Of a stretch of DNA of 64,000 nt, positions 12,174 through 22,844 are shown piece after piece. The notes below the pieces were generated by a model. It was not told the DNA's origin. It did not search any database and saw nothing but the letters and a program-made list of their open reading frames with translations. Made by a program: the position numbers and the translations under genes. The first letter of the stretch is position 1; each line of letters begins with the position of its first letter. The DNA is taken from assembly GCF_004337985.1 (NCBI RefSeq), contig NC_043743.1:3674580-3738579 (forward strand), written 5' to 3'. The stretch is from Pyricularia pennisetigena (Eukaryota > Ascomycota > Sordariomycetes > Magnaporthales > Pyriculariaceae).

Positions 12174-13676
12174 ACGTGCGTTCTGTCCGTCGGATTGAAG
12201 GAAGAGGAAGAACAAAACAAGGCGTATTCTTTTCTTTGTAGAATTGGTCTTTGCCTCGTTGCGAGCAAGCGAGTGCAGGCAGTTTGACCCAGGTTGGGCT
12301 TCGGTTAGTCCGTTGTTTCAATAATGGCTCCTGCTGCCCCCCCGGGGGGATAGGATTTCGATTTCGTAGCGTCGGCTATTACCTAACAACTTTCGAGACA
12401 AGGCTTGGCTTTTTATTTTTATCTCTTATTGAAAGCGGCCTGAAAGTTGTCGGTTGTTTAGTGTTTAACCTGTTTGATACCGCATAACCGTGGTGCTGTT
12501 GCTTCTACAAATCGCTTGACGCGTCAAGGTTGGGGTCAAGCGTTGAGCGATCGCGCTCAATCGACGGTCTCCGGGAGCTGGTGTGGAGAAAGATGGGGAA
12601 GTGACCCTCCCCGCCCGCGCGAGCGGGAATAAACCCAGACCCAGCGACTCAATCGGCATCAACACAGGCATGCTATGAAGCCAGTTTTTTTTTTTTTTTG
12701 TGTGATCCACTCAATTCCATGTTATGATGCTCGCCTTAAAGGCTCTCACTAAAATCACTCAATCATACACGCCCGACTGCAATCCAGTACCATACCCTTC
12801 GTTTCCATGAAAATTTCTCTGTGTACACTCCCTTCATGCCGCCGAGTTCAAGACAGCTCGGGAGCTAGTTATCGTACTAAGGGACCTAGGCAGGCTACTT
12901 AAAGTACTTTTTTCGTCACAGTGCGCACAAGCCCAAGGCAAAGACGACCACAATTACTCTCATTCTGTAGCTTCGGCTCCTTCTATCAGATCATCTAAAA
13001 ATCGAAACCTCCTAAGACGGGCTTGGATGTGGTGCAGCATGCTGTAGTGTGCAGAGATAGTCGAAGTATTGGTGCTTTGCTATGTGCACAAAAATACAAT
13101 GGACTTAGGAGTATGATGGAGAGGGGAGTCGTGTCCCCTTTCCTCCTTTCCATAAACGGGTTCAAAAGGAAAGACATAAAATGAAGATAAAAGAATGAAA
13201 CTCATATGTTCAATGATCCCACACCCGCCTGTAGCAGGCGCCCTTTACTGACTTTAGCTTTGTTGTGCCATAAGTTGGATTAAAAAGATAGAGAAGACAT
13301 TAAGTCTCTGGGATCTCGTGCAAAAAGAGCTCTCGCCTCTTGTCTTGCGTCCTCATGCTAGTCATCAAAATAAGAAATGGAAATCCTCCAGTATTGCCAT
13401 CAGATACATGAAGTAAAGATATGTAGTGCCCCCATCACGCGTCACCAGTGCCTTCAACTTCTGGCCACTGAGCGCGTACATTTCCGCTTTGTGGCGATGT
13501 CGTGTTGTCGTGAATTTGTTTCGCGCAGCTTTGAGCTGTTCTCCTCGAAATTGCTGCAAGCTGTACTTCGTGGCGTGAGCTCCTTTGGTGGTGCCATAAC
13601 CAGAGGTTTCTTGGCTGCATGGCATATGTGCAAGGCATTGGGCTTAGTTGCTGGTCGGTCAGCTGGCCAAAGTTGT
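12174..13676. other. Intergenic: PEX4 upstream and 3' region of next gene
   Basis: No gene recognised. It contains the PEX4 promoter on the low-coordinate side and probably a long 3' untranslated region of the 1002-residue gene near 13676. A T run occurs near 12686-12700. Small frames on both strands lack motifs. Confidence 0.5.
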
Positions 13677-16600
13677 TCATTTAGTTGTGGTGCTCTCTTT
13701 GGGTTTCCAGAACTGCATCAGGCGGCTGAAGCGTTTTGATTTGCCATTCTTGTGCTTCTTGTCTGCCTGCTCGGAATCAAGAGAAACCTCTGTCGATAAT
13801 TTGCTCCTCTCGCCGTGTGATGTGCTGATCAGACGACCAATGCTAGCCAAACTTCCCCTGCGGCCAAACGGTGATGAGAAAGAAGCCGGACGCTCTCCGC
13901 GAGCTGGCGGGTGCGAGAGTTGATGCATGAAGGCGCTCTCCCTTGTCATCGTAGAGTTACTACTAGTAAGAGAGGGTATTTCCATTGAAATGCGCACTTC
14001 AGGCCCCGGCTCACCCATGAGGAGCGATTGAAAATTGTCTTCTGTCACCGAAGATGGCGCTGTTGAGATTCGATTTCCGTCCTCATATGACATTGGCGAT
14101 CGTGGAGAAGGGAATGAGGATGAATGACCAATGGAGTACGGGCTGATCGGCGCTAGCGAGGACGTCGGCAGATGTAAGGGGCTGACGTCCACTGGTGCCA
14201 AGTCCCTCCCCTTGAAAATTCGACGAGGTGAAGGAGTCGACGAATCGGATGTCTGGCTTCCCATCACGCTACTGCTGTCCTTCATGTTCCATTTGATCTG
14301 TGGAGTCTCCTCCAAAATTATCTCGTCATGGAGTGAGCTGGCCGAGTAGTCCGAAGTCACGCCCATGCTTGGCTGCGTCCTCTCTTCGTCACTCATCCCG
14401 CTCATGTTACTGCCTCTGCGGCTCAGAGCCCGTGATGAAATGGCGTCGTCGTCGTAGTCGGACGCCCTTATAGAGGGCGAGCAACTCGTGTCAGGAGTTA
14501 CACGTATATTGATATTGGAGGTTTGTCCATCCTGTGCGGATCCTTCAAGTGCTGTTGTGGACAAATCGCCTCTGTGAGTCTTCTCGTTGGGCCTGCCTTC
14601 CTCCTCCTCTTCTTCCTCAAAAACGTCGGCCATAGTGGAGTTGCTGTTGTAGCGAGGAAGCCCTGCCCTGTTAAACGGAGGCATCTCTGGGGCACTTTCA
14701 GCACGGCGGTGCTGGTAGTTCATGCCTGGCCCGCTAAACCCACTGAGACGAGCAGCACTGTGAAGGGGCCTTTTTGTCAAACCGCTGGCACGCTGAGCTG
14801 CCTCCCACTCGGGATTCCTTGGTAACGGTGTATTGAAGGGTCCAAGGGCGGCATCGAGGTCTATCATGGGAAACGAAGGCTCGTCTTCAGGTGGTGTGTC
14901 AGGTCTGGGCTGGTGTGGATCGGTATCTGCTGAGGTAGCATCTGGTGATGTCGCTGGTGGGTTGATTTGCTCCGAGTCTACATTGTTGATTTCACCGCTG
15001 ACATCGCCACATTGCACATTCTCCAATGAAGGAGCGCATCGACTCTTCGAAGACTTCTTGCTGTGGCGTGGCTTCGTCCTCTTGGTCAGTATCGACCCAG
15101 CCCAAGACCTAACCTTCTTCTTCTTCACTTTTCCATTTTTACGGTTGCCAGATTTTTGCGCAACTGTCTCATCTTCTGTAGTAAAGTCAGGAGTAGATTC
15201 GCCTTCGAGACCTCCTGATGAAGTTGATGAGGTGCTTTGCTTTGCAGATGTATCCGAGGAGCTTGCACTTGACCGTCGAGGCTGCGTGGGAGACAGTGAC
15301 CCTGCGAAAGGCTCCAAGCCGAAGAAAGACCAACGTTTCTGTGCCTTGCCGGGGCTGGGAGTGTCTGATTCAACCTGTGCGTTTGCAGCAGCAATGTTTA
15401 AGAGCGGTATCGAATTGCGCCGCTGAGGGGACTTAGTCGGACCTTCGGGGAGAGGACTAAGTGACCGTTCAAGAATCGCGCCTGCGGTGCTAGGTCTCGG
15501 TTCTGTCGAGTTACGCGATGGGCTGGGGCTGAGAGCATACGTCTCGGTTCGATCGTTGCTGGTCGTGCTAGTAAGGGAGATAAGGGATGAAATGCTCCCA
15601 GAAAGCGAATGTCCGGGTCGGGCAGTCATGGTGCTGGATGTGTCACTTGATACCAAAGACAAAGGCCTGGGAATGAACTCTAGTGTATCAGAGAATCCAA
15701 CCCTGGCCCGATTCACAGGCCTTGCCGGGGCTTTGGCCTCTTCCTCTACCGGCTCTGGTTCAGTGGGAGCATCCGCAAACAATTCTTCAACCTTGGTCGA
15801 GTCTGAGGCTTTTGGCTCTGGAGCGCTTTCAGCTAGGTTAGGAAAGGAAAACTTCTGAGCAGGTTCGTGCACTATGGGGCTTGATGGCGCGCTGCTACCC
15901 CTTGGCTGCGGGATTGTAGGTTTCGGAATCATGGAAAGGTCATGACTTGATATGGCAGCCGAACGCCTGTGTGCATGTCCTCTCCTGGGATTTGCGGGCT
16001 TGAGCTGAGGAGAGGCAAACCCGCTTTCGGACTTGGTTGGGCTTGTGCTGAACACAGTTATTGCGTCTCCGCTGCGAATCTGTCCTCCAACAAATTCGCT
16101 GCCGCCACGTCTGTGACCATGGTTACCAGGACGTGTGGGAATCGCACGGGGTGACGGAGGCGTTTGCAGCGTGTGTGGTGATTGGGGCGGACTAAGGAAC
16201 GGGTGCTCGAGTGGTGCAGGTGCCATACCAGCACCAGGATTGAACTTGAAGTCGGGGAGTTGAGGTGAGAGGCCGGTTGAAGGTCGTTCAGGCTTGGGTG
16301 ATCGAGCACCAGGATTGAATGAGAATTCCGGAAGTTGAGGGGAAAGCGATGCTCGCCTATCGGACCTGGTTGTGTCGGCCACGCCAAGATGAAAAGAATC
16401 CGCAAAAGACTTTGGTCTCCTGCCACTAGCCCTTGAATATGAGGAAGGGGCTGAGGAGGGCGATGCCCGAGCTGGAAACACAAACGGAGGATTTGGCGGA
16501 GGGTTCGCCCGAGGCGATGGCTGAGGTTTATGTGATTCGCTGTCGTCCATGGTCTCGGAAACAACGGCTTCGCGAACGGGAATTGCAGATGGCGAGGTCA

Positions 16601-16685
16601 TATATGGCTCCGCAGGCAAATTGGGACCGAGTATTGTTGCCATGATATCCCCCAGCCGCGCTGCGGCACCAGAATCGAAGGGCAA
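13677..16685 (-). CDS. Large Pro/Ser-rich, mostly disordered protein (1002 aa)
   Basis: One uninterrupted 1002-codon frame rich in Ser, Pro, Thr and charged residues, with no catalytic domain that I can recognise. Two near-identical 14-residue motifs, LSPQLPxFxFNPGA, occur at about residues 114-127 and 139-152. A basic, nuclear-localisation-like patch is present in the GKVKKKKVRS region, followed by SKKSSKSR. The C terminus ends in a conserved-looking Lys/Arg-rich tail, KSKRFSRLMQFWKPKE. Many SP and SPxR sites would suit proline-directed kinases. Similar ascomycete proteins are often labelled cell wall proline-rich protein, but no signal peptide is visible here, so an intracellular scaffold or regulatory role is more likely. 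Coding status is well supported by the length; function is unknown. Confidence 0.8.
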   Translation of the reverse strand: MPFDSGAAARLGDIMATILGPNLPAEPYMTSPSAIPVREAVVSETMDDSESHKPQPSPRANPPPNPPFVFPARASPSSAPSSYSRASGRRPKSFADSFHLGVADTTRSDRRASLSPQLPEFSFNPGARSPKPERPSTGLSPQLPDFKFNPGAGMAPAPLEHPFLSPPQSPHTLQTPPSPRAIPTRPGNHGHRRGGSEFVGGQIRSGDAITVFSTSPTKSESGFASPQLKPANPRRGHAHRRSAAISSHDLSMIPKPTIPQPRGSSAPSSPIVHEPAQKFSFPNLAESAPEPKASDSTKVEELFADAPTEPEPVEEEAKAPARPVNRARVGFSDTLEFIPRPLSLVSSDTSSTMTARPGHSLSGSISSLISLTSTTSNDRTETYALSPSPSRNSTEPRPSTAGAILERSLSPLPEGPTKSPQRRNSIPLLNIAAANAQVESDTPSPGKAQKRWSFFGLEPFAGSLSPTQPRRSSASSSDTSAKQSTSSTSSGGLEGESTPDFTTEDETVAQKSGNRKNGKVKKKKVRSWAGSILTKRTKPRHSKKSSKSRCAPSLENVQCGDVSGEINNVDSEQINPPATSPDATSADTDPHQPRPDTPPEDEPSFPMIDLDAALGPFNTPLPRNPEWEAAQRASGLTKRPLHSAARLSGFSGPGMNYQHRRAESAPEMPPFNRAGLPRYNSNSTMADVFEEEEEEEGRPNEKTHRGDLSTTALEGSAQDGQTSNINIRVTPDTSCSPSIRASDYDDDAISSRALSRRGSNMSGMSDEERTQPSMGVTSDYSASSLHDEIILEETPQIKWNMKDSSSVMGSQTSDSSTPSPRRIFKGRDLAPVDVSPLHLPTSSLAPISPYSIGHSSSFPSPRSPMSYEDGNRISTAPSSVTEDNFQSLLMGEPGPEVRISMEIPSLTSSNSTMTRESAFMHQLSHPPARGERPASFSSPFGRRGSLASIGRLISTSHGERSKLSTEVSLDSEQADKKHKNGKSKRFSRLMQFWKPKESTTTK

Positions 16686-18714
16686 CTAGAAAGGGAGCGA
16701 GAACATGTGGTTGTCGTCTTCGGTGGTTGTAACGCCCCTTGGGTGATTGATGCCACTTAGGGTACCCGTCCGATATGGTGATAAATGCTTGGGAGAATCG
16801 GGATCGAGAGAAATCGGTGAACTGCAGTAGCCAGCAAAGACGCACTGTTATTCTGCGGTCAGCAAGCTGGCCCGTGAGTTGTTGATGCACCGCTGTGTAT
16901 ATCGAGCCATTCCTTACATTTTCTGGAGACGTGCGAAACGGGTATCAATAGAGACCGTCGAGGGGAGCTTGGAGAGCAATTGCGGGAGAAAATTAAGCGA
17001 ATGCTCAGAACACCCAACTCGAAAGTCGGCCAGGAGGTTTAGATAAGGAGCGGACAGTCAAGACCAGCGCAAATCTCGAGATCCACGTCTGGAATTGACC
17101 TTTGGTCAGAATTGTTCGGTTGGAAAGAATGAGGCCAGAAATGGAAGAGGGCGATGATGAGGTTGTCAAGGTGGGAGGGAAGACACGGGAGAGATTTGGT
17201 CGGAGAGATTGAGAGGTGGATGGCAGTGGGCCTACCAGGAAGAGGAGGAACCGGGGCCCGGCCACCTGGAGCGACCAACACATACCCATACACACTGTAA
17301 GCCAGTTCGCTGTGGCTTGCTGCGCGCGGGTGGGGTTTGATGGCCTGGGGTTGCCTAGAAAATGACGCCAAGGAGCGGCATCTCGCACTGTACCAATTTG
17401 ATGACCAGCTCCCTGATTCAGCCACTGAAGTGTCTCCAACCCTAAGTGACTACCATGGGTTTGCCCAGCAATGCGACGCTAAAACAGGACAGTACGATAG
17501 AGTGGGAATACGGAGTGGAAATCCCTGCTCGTGAATTGCTAATTGCGTCCACTTTGGGGACCCGACGCGACGCGCAACATTGTGCCTTCCTGAAATTGCT
17601 GGATGCCTCTTGTGGAAGCCCCAGTCAGCTGGATAACAAAATCCTGGATCTTCAATCCGTTCTAGGGCAGATGATGTTGCTTTCGCGCACCTCGCCGTAC
17701 CCCCATTTCACCCAGACCTGACAAAGCGGCGGTCAAGGTACATTTCGCCATACCCGTCCAAGATCTCCAGGGCAATCAACATGTCAGATCCTTAGGTGAA
17801 ACCCCAAGGTGCGCCTGTGTGAGTGCGGCAACGCAGGCCCGTTCGCCTCACCCCAAGACGACCCGATCCCCTTCATTTGCGACAATGATACCTATTGGGC
17901 AGGGGCCTGGAAAACAACAATTGGGATGCATGTCTCGAAGTAGACTACAGTTGTACGGAAAGGCATGGATGTAGGTTTGATGCCTTGCCTTGCGAATACT
18001 CAAATGACCCGTTGCACGGTTCTCACTTGGGCTCTGTACTCGTTTGATACCTTGATTACCTTAGACTCCTTTTCGGCGCCATGCCAAACACGAGGACGAC
18101 TCGACAAATGAATTTTAATTCCCTTGTTTGTGGATGGCATGCTTCGTACTTTGTTACAAATCGTCGAAGGCAAACATCGGATTTTTTTTTATTTTAGGAA
18201 AGGTATCGAAGGTATTAGAGTAGGTGGAATTTCGCATCTTTTCTTGGAAGTTTCCTTGGCAGCTCATTATTGTGAGTTGTCGCTTTGTTTACTTTCGTTC
18301 TTTGACATGTCCACTCTAATTTCTTACCGCCGGCGAATTGACCACAAATTGGTATGATATCAAAATACGCATGCAATATGTGCAGCGTACTTTCATCTCG
18401 ACAACGACAATCATGCAGGGGTACACGGCCATTTCGGCACACGAGCAAACAATAAAGTGACGGATCCAGCGACAGCGATGGGTACCCCGCTATGCCAATG
18501 AGCGAGGTACCCACGATCAAGGAAGGACTCGACCTAGCGACAAGACCAGACAAGGCGGGACAACCCTGTCGGCGCCCTCGTCTTGATCTCGTTTCAATGT
18601 GCTTTTTCTGTTTTGTATACTCCGTAACTTGCTTCCCTGATTGACCACTAATTATTCATGAAGAAGAGTGACCTGGCATCGCAGATCTTATGAGAACAGA
18701 AAAACCTTAACATC

Positions 18715-18742
18715 GACATGCATCCATAGACATGCATCCATA
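18715..18742. repeat. Perfect 14-bp tandem duplication
   Basis: The unit GACATGCATCCATA occurs twice in a row inside the gene-poor interval. No larger repeat unit surrounds it. Confidence 0.9.
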
Positions 18743-21107
18743 AAAGTAATATGGCAAATCACTTGTAGGACAGAGTGGCACAGCATACAACATTTGCACT
18801 GCGCGGCACTTCACTGCAGAGAAAGCATTAGATCCACAACGATGTGCAGGAACAAGACACGAACCCCTGGTCGGCTTTGGGCGGATTGAACATGCCAGTA
18901 ATTACAATACTGTACTATAAAATTTGAGCGCCTCGGAGATGGATGCAGGCTGATAATAGAATTAATTGCACATAAGATGGAAATCTTGCTGCATGCATGC
19001 GACATAAGCACTGCAACCTCACGCCCACCCTACCGCAGGTCTGCTTGAGGTCCTGTATGTACATCAACGGAGGAAGCGGTCTACGGAGTAAAACCCACTG
19101 TTCGATCTATCTCCCTTGTCTTAAAGATGGCGTCGACTAGCCCGCAGCCACACTATCGTTGTCGCCTACGGAGACTTATTTTCTTGTGATCGGGAATCCC
19201 GGTATTTCCATTTTTTTTCTTTTCTTTTTCTTTTTATCCTCCTCTCGCGGGGCCTGGAGCCAGCCACCAAACTCGAGCGTAGTCGGTCGCGCCGCATCCG
19301 CCGAACTTTCGCTTCGAAGGACCTGGGTGGGTCACCAATTAACACTTTGGTTCACCACAGCGGAGTGAGCTTACTACTTGGTAGATTACCTGACGTAGAG
19401 GTATTTTCACACACGTCTTTTTTGTCCCCGAGTCAGAAAGACATACCGAAATTGAACACAAATTTGTCGGTCACAAGCTCTTGTAGAAATAAGCCATGGA
19501 ACCCTAGGTGTCCACCTGCCGTAGTCATCTTGTTTGTTCAGATTTTTCTTATTCTTTTTCGTCTCTCTCGTCTGAGCAAAGCCCGTCCCCGCTGTCTGTA
19601 AAATGTTTACTGCATGTCACCCTGAAGCCTGCAGCTGCAGTTGCCCCCCATGCCATTTGGCATTGGGTTGTGATGAATGGCGCCCTTGGCCGACTTCGTT
19701 TCCACACTAGGCGAGCAAATCAGAGTTGCGGAGAGCTGGCGGCTGCTTAGCCCCCTGAACAGGTGCACGGCCGGCCCTGCATGACGGACGCCACACGCAG
19801 CCAATGTTTACCCCCGACTGGCTACGGATTGAGATTTCAACATCAAGCTACTTACTGACTGAAGGCCACCGAGTCCAGAACAAGCTTGATAACGCCATCG
19901 AACCATCCTCAGTTAAAGTGCACGCAGCTGTCCATGCTTGGTTGCTGGGTTAGCCGTTTATAAATATAATGTTTACTACTCATGTCGGAATTGTTCGGTT
20001 GTCGGCAGTCTAGCCAGGCACAGAATCCGAGGTCGGTTACTCTTAAGTGCTCTTGCCCCTGGGCTTGTGTCAGCTAGCCCAGCTGCCCATTTACTTTCAG
20101 AGGGCGAAAAAATAAAAATAAAATAAATAAATAAAAAGCTCGGCTGCTTGCAGCTTAGATTGTGAATACCATATTGGTCCAGTTCTCTATTCCGTGGCAT
20201 TCCAAACCAGCCGGCAGCGGCCACGGCAGAACCCGGGAAAGTCGCTACGGAGAAGTTGTCTCCCTGGATTGTGGCTGCGAATAGCTCTCTGCAAATGGCA
20301 GGTGTTCACTTCGGGCGCAGAGCGTGCCGCGTTGCCGCGGCAAGAGGACAACAAGAGGCATGCGGCTTTTGCGCGAAAAATGTCTAAAACGGTGTTCGCT
20401 TTGGGCCGTCCACCCGTCTTAGCCGCCCCAGAGACAAACGAGAGGGACGGAATTGTCATTGCAACCCTGGTTGTGAACTGCAGATGCTTATCTCGGCACA
20501 ATTTCATGCACGATATTTTATTGCTATCAATTCTTGCTTTGAGTGGGCTGCTATATTTGTCACATAGCAGCTGGCATGATATCTAATAATCGCTGTGCAG
20601 AATTGCTGTAGAGCGCATTAGTCTCGCCTACCTGACCTTGGCTTCGCAGGAAAAGAAGTTTGCTGGTAAAGTTGGACCCTGATCGGCAAGCTGCAATGCA
20701 CCGCCTTTTGCCGTCTCCCTGTCGGGTTGACCCATGAAGACAAAATCAAAGAAAGAAGAACAATTAAACGTCTTTTTATGCTTTCATGTTCTTGCAATTA
20801 CATACCTCTTAATAGCCACGGCACCTTACAAGGCTCTGTCATAGTAATCCCAGCCTCAAAAAGAAAAAAGGAAAAAAAAAACACGCCGGCGGAGACGAGG
20901 AAATTAAAAGGAACAAAAATCTTGGATAATGATTGACGCGATCGGATACAACCATGACCACGTCACGATACGGGGAAACAGTCGCGAGATCCAGAGAGGT
21001 TTCCCCTGTTTTCACACCCGTCAAAATGATGGTAATTTGGAGGCTACCGAGTAGGAGTTCATAGTTCCCATGCCAAAAAGCACATGGCGTTCAAGCCACA
21101 CTCGTGG

Positions 21108-21108
<1 letters not shown>

Positions 21109-21152
<44 letters not shown>
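21109..21152. repeat. Uninterrupted T tract of 44 nt
   Basis: A homopolymer run, the longest pure mononucleotide tract in the window, located about 290 bp upstream of the CGR1 start codon. It could be a slippage microsatellite or the A tail of a retroposed insert on the minus strand. I saw no flanking target-site duplication. Confidence 0.9.
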
Positions 21153-21153
<1 letters not shown>

Positions 21154-21438
21154 GCGCACTGTCAGGCTGGGAAGGCGGTGAGCATGCATAGTGGGACACG
21201 AGGCGGCAGATGCTATCGATATTGGCGCTAGCAACAAAAACAGAAAAAAAGAAAATAGTTCCACCACAAGACGCGGAGCTCTGAGACCGATCGGATCCTC
21301 ATTTGCGCCCGCCAGCCTTGCCAACGAACTGCATCATTTGCCGTGCAATTTCCAAGTCTGTGTTTAATTGCCGCCTCGAGAAAAGTGTCCGCGATCTCGT
21401 GGCTTTTTCCCAACTAGCGAGAAAAATCACCAGATAGA

Positions 21439-21963
21439 ATGTCTTCCGACGAGGCGTCCACAATAGCCCAGGCTAAACCGACCGGCCCTACCGCCGCCCC
21501 CAGCGCCTCCAGCTTGGGCATGCGGAAAAATGGTCAGTTCATCTGCGGGGAAGGGCGAACCAGTAGCGCTTCTTGACCACTCATTATTTCTGACACCAAG
21601 AAACATGACAGGCAAGAACTGGCACGCGCCTCGTAAGCCGTTCAGGCCGGGGTCGGGTTTGACTGCGTATGAGAAGCGCGCCAAGGAACGCGTTACCATG
21701 TCGGCCATCAAGACCAAGGAGAAGGAGATGAAGGAAGAGAAGGAAGCCGAGAGACAGGTGAGCATGGGTTGGATTTTGCGACAAGCACCCACGGACGATT
21801 TACTGACTTGCGGAATCACTAGGCACGAATCAAAACGATCAAAGATAGGCGAGCGGCCAAGGAGGAGAAGGAGCGATACGAGAAGATGGCCGAAAAGATG
21901 CACAAGAAGCGTGTGGAGAGGTTAAAGAGGAGGGAGAAGCGCAACAAGGTGCTCAACTCGTGA
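21439..21963 (+). CDS. CGR1: rRNA-processing protein Cgr1
   Basis: Three exons, 21439-21532, 21612-21757 and 21823-21963, with introns of 79 nt and 65 nt. The spliced protein has 126 residues. The N terminus is Ala/Ser/Pro-rich. It is followed by the conserved block [18 protein letters not shown], then a long Lys/Glu/Arg helix (YEKRAKER through to the end) that finishes in [12 protein letters not shown]. This block order, small size and extreme charge are typical of the fungal Cgr1 family. Members are nucleolar and needed for processing of pre-rRNA for the 60S subunit. Both introns have GT donors and AG acceptors, and the frame is continuous only with this splicing. Confidence 0.93.
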
Positions 21964-22844
21964 ACGACGACGAACCTCACTTCGAGTTCTCCAGCGCCGC
22001 GCTGGCGCCATTCGGCGGTACATCTGGCCGATGCAATGGACGGCAGTCCTGATATGCTTGGTCGGACACCGGATACGTGCCCCAGGACAGCAAAGGTCTC
22101 TGGGACTGGCTTCAGGGCAATATCCTCGTTGGAGATGGGATTTACAGGTTCGCGATTGTGGCAGAGGAGGAAGAGACTCAGGTTCACGGCACTTTCCGCT
22201 TCTTGGCCTTTGACACCAATAGCACATGCCTAGGAGAAATCACAGGGAGGATTGGGGCTGCATTTGTCCGCGGACAGGCCGATAGGGAGGATACGACGCC
22301 TGCCCACAAAGTGGTGTTTATTATACTGTCTATCCCGGGTCACAGTGGTTTTTGGGAAGACACACTCAGTACGAGAGCAGACCACGAGTCAATGGCTCCG
22401 GTTGTTGCAAATAGCTAGGCGGCGGGAGTACATGCAGAGGTTGATGGATACACCGCAAGTCTTGATAGCGAATTGCAAAATGGCAACAGCGCGAAAAGCA
22501 TGATTATGATCACGAGAATTTGGAATCATCCCCAATCAAAAATGAGTTGGTTAGCTGAAAGTATAAGGCGTTGCTTTTCTGCGCTAGGCATGTGCATCTA
22601 ACCGAGACACTGAGAATCCGACGGAATCGACCAATCATTCGCGTAGATTGAGACCAACGTCGACCTAACCCCTCCCTTGAACGCTGGCACCAACTTTACT
22701 TCTACTAAGCCTATTCGCCCAACCGGCGCCGAGGCAAGGCGCCTCCACAACACACCGCTCTTCAACAACAAGCGAACTCTTTTTTTCTTCTTCTTGCCCC
22801 CACCGTCTGAACGCCAGCTACAAGCGTCGTCGGCCCGAAGGGCA
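21964..22844. other. Intergenic between CGR1 and the coiled-coil gene
   Basis: This stretch should contain the 3' end of CGR1 and the promoter and leader of the next gene. A plus-strand frame at 22077-22418 (113 codons) has no recognisable motif and I do not call it a gene. Confidence 0.5.

Larger units (their letters stand above)
16686..21438. other. Gene-poor interval of about 4.7 kb
   Basis: No recognisable gene on either strand. The side near 16686 must hold the promoter and leader of the 1002-residue gene. A perfect 14-bp tandem duplication, GACATGCATCCATA twice, is at 18715-18742. A 44-nt T tract is at 21109-21152. The longest unexplained frame (20194-20586, plus) has no motif, no signal peptide and atypical composition. 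A short or fast-evolving gene could still be hidden here. Confidence 0.5.

Noticed and set aside
20194..20586. 130-codon plus-strand frame in the gene-poor interval
   Set aside because: No motif, no flanking splice sites, and a minus-strand frame of similar length overlaps it; likely chance.
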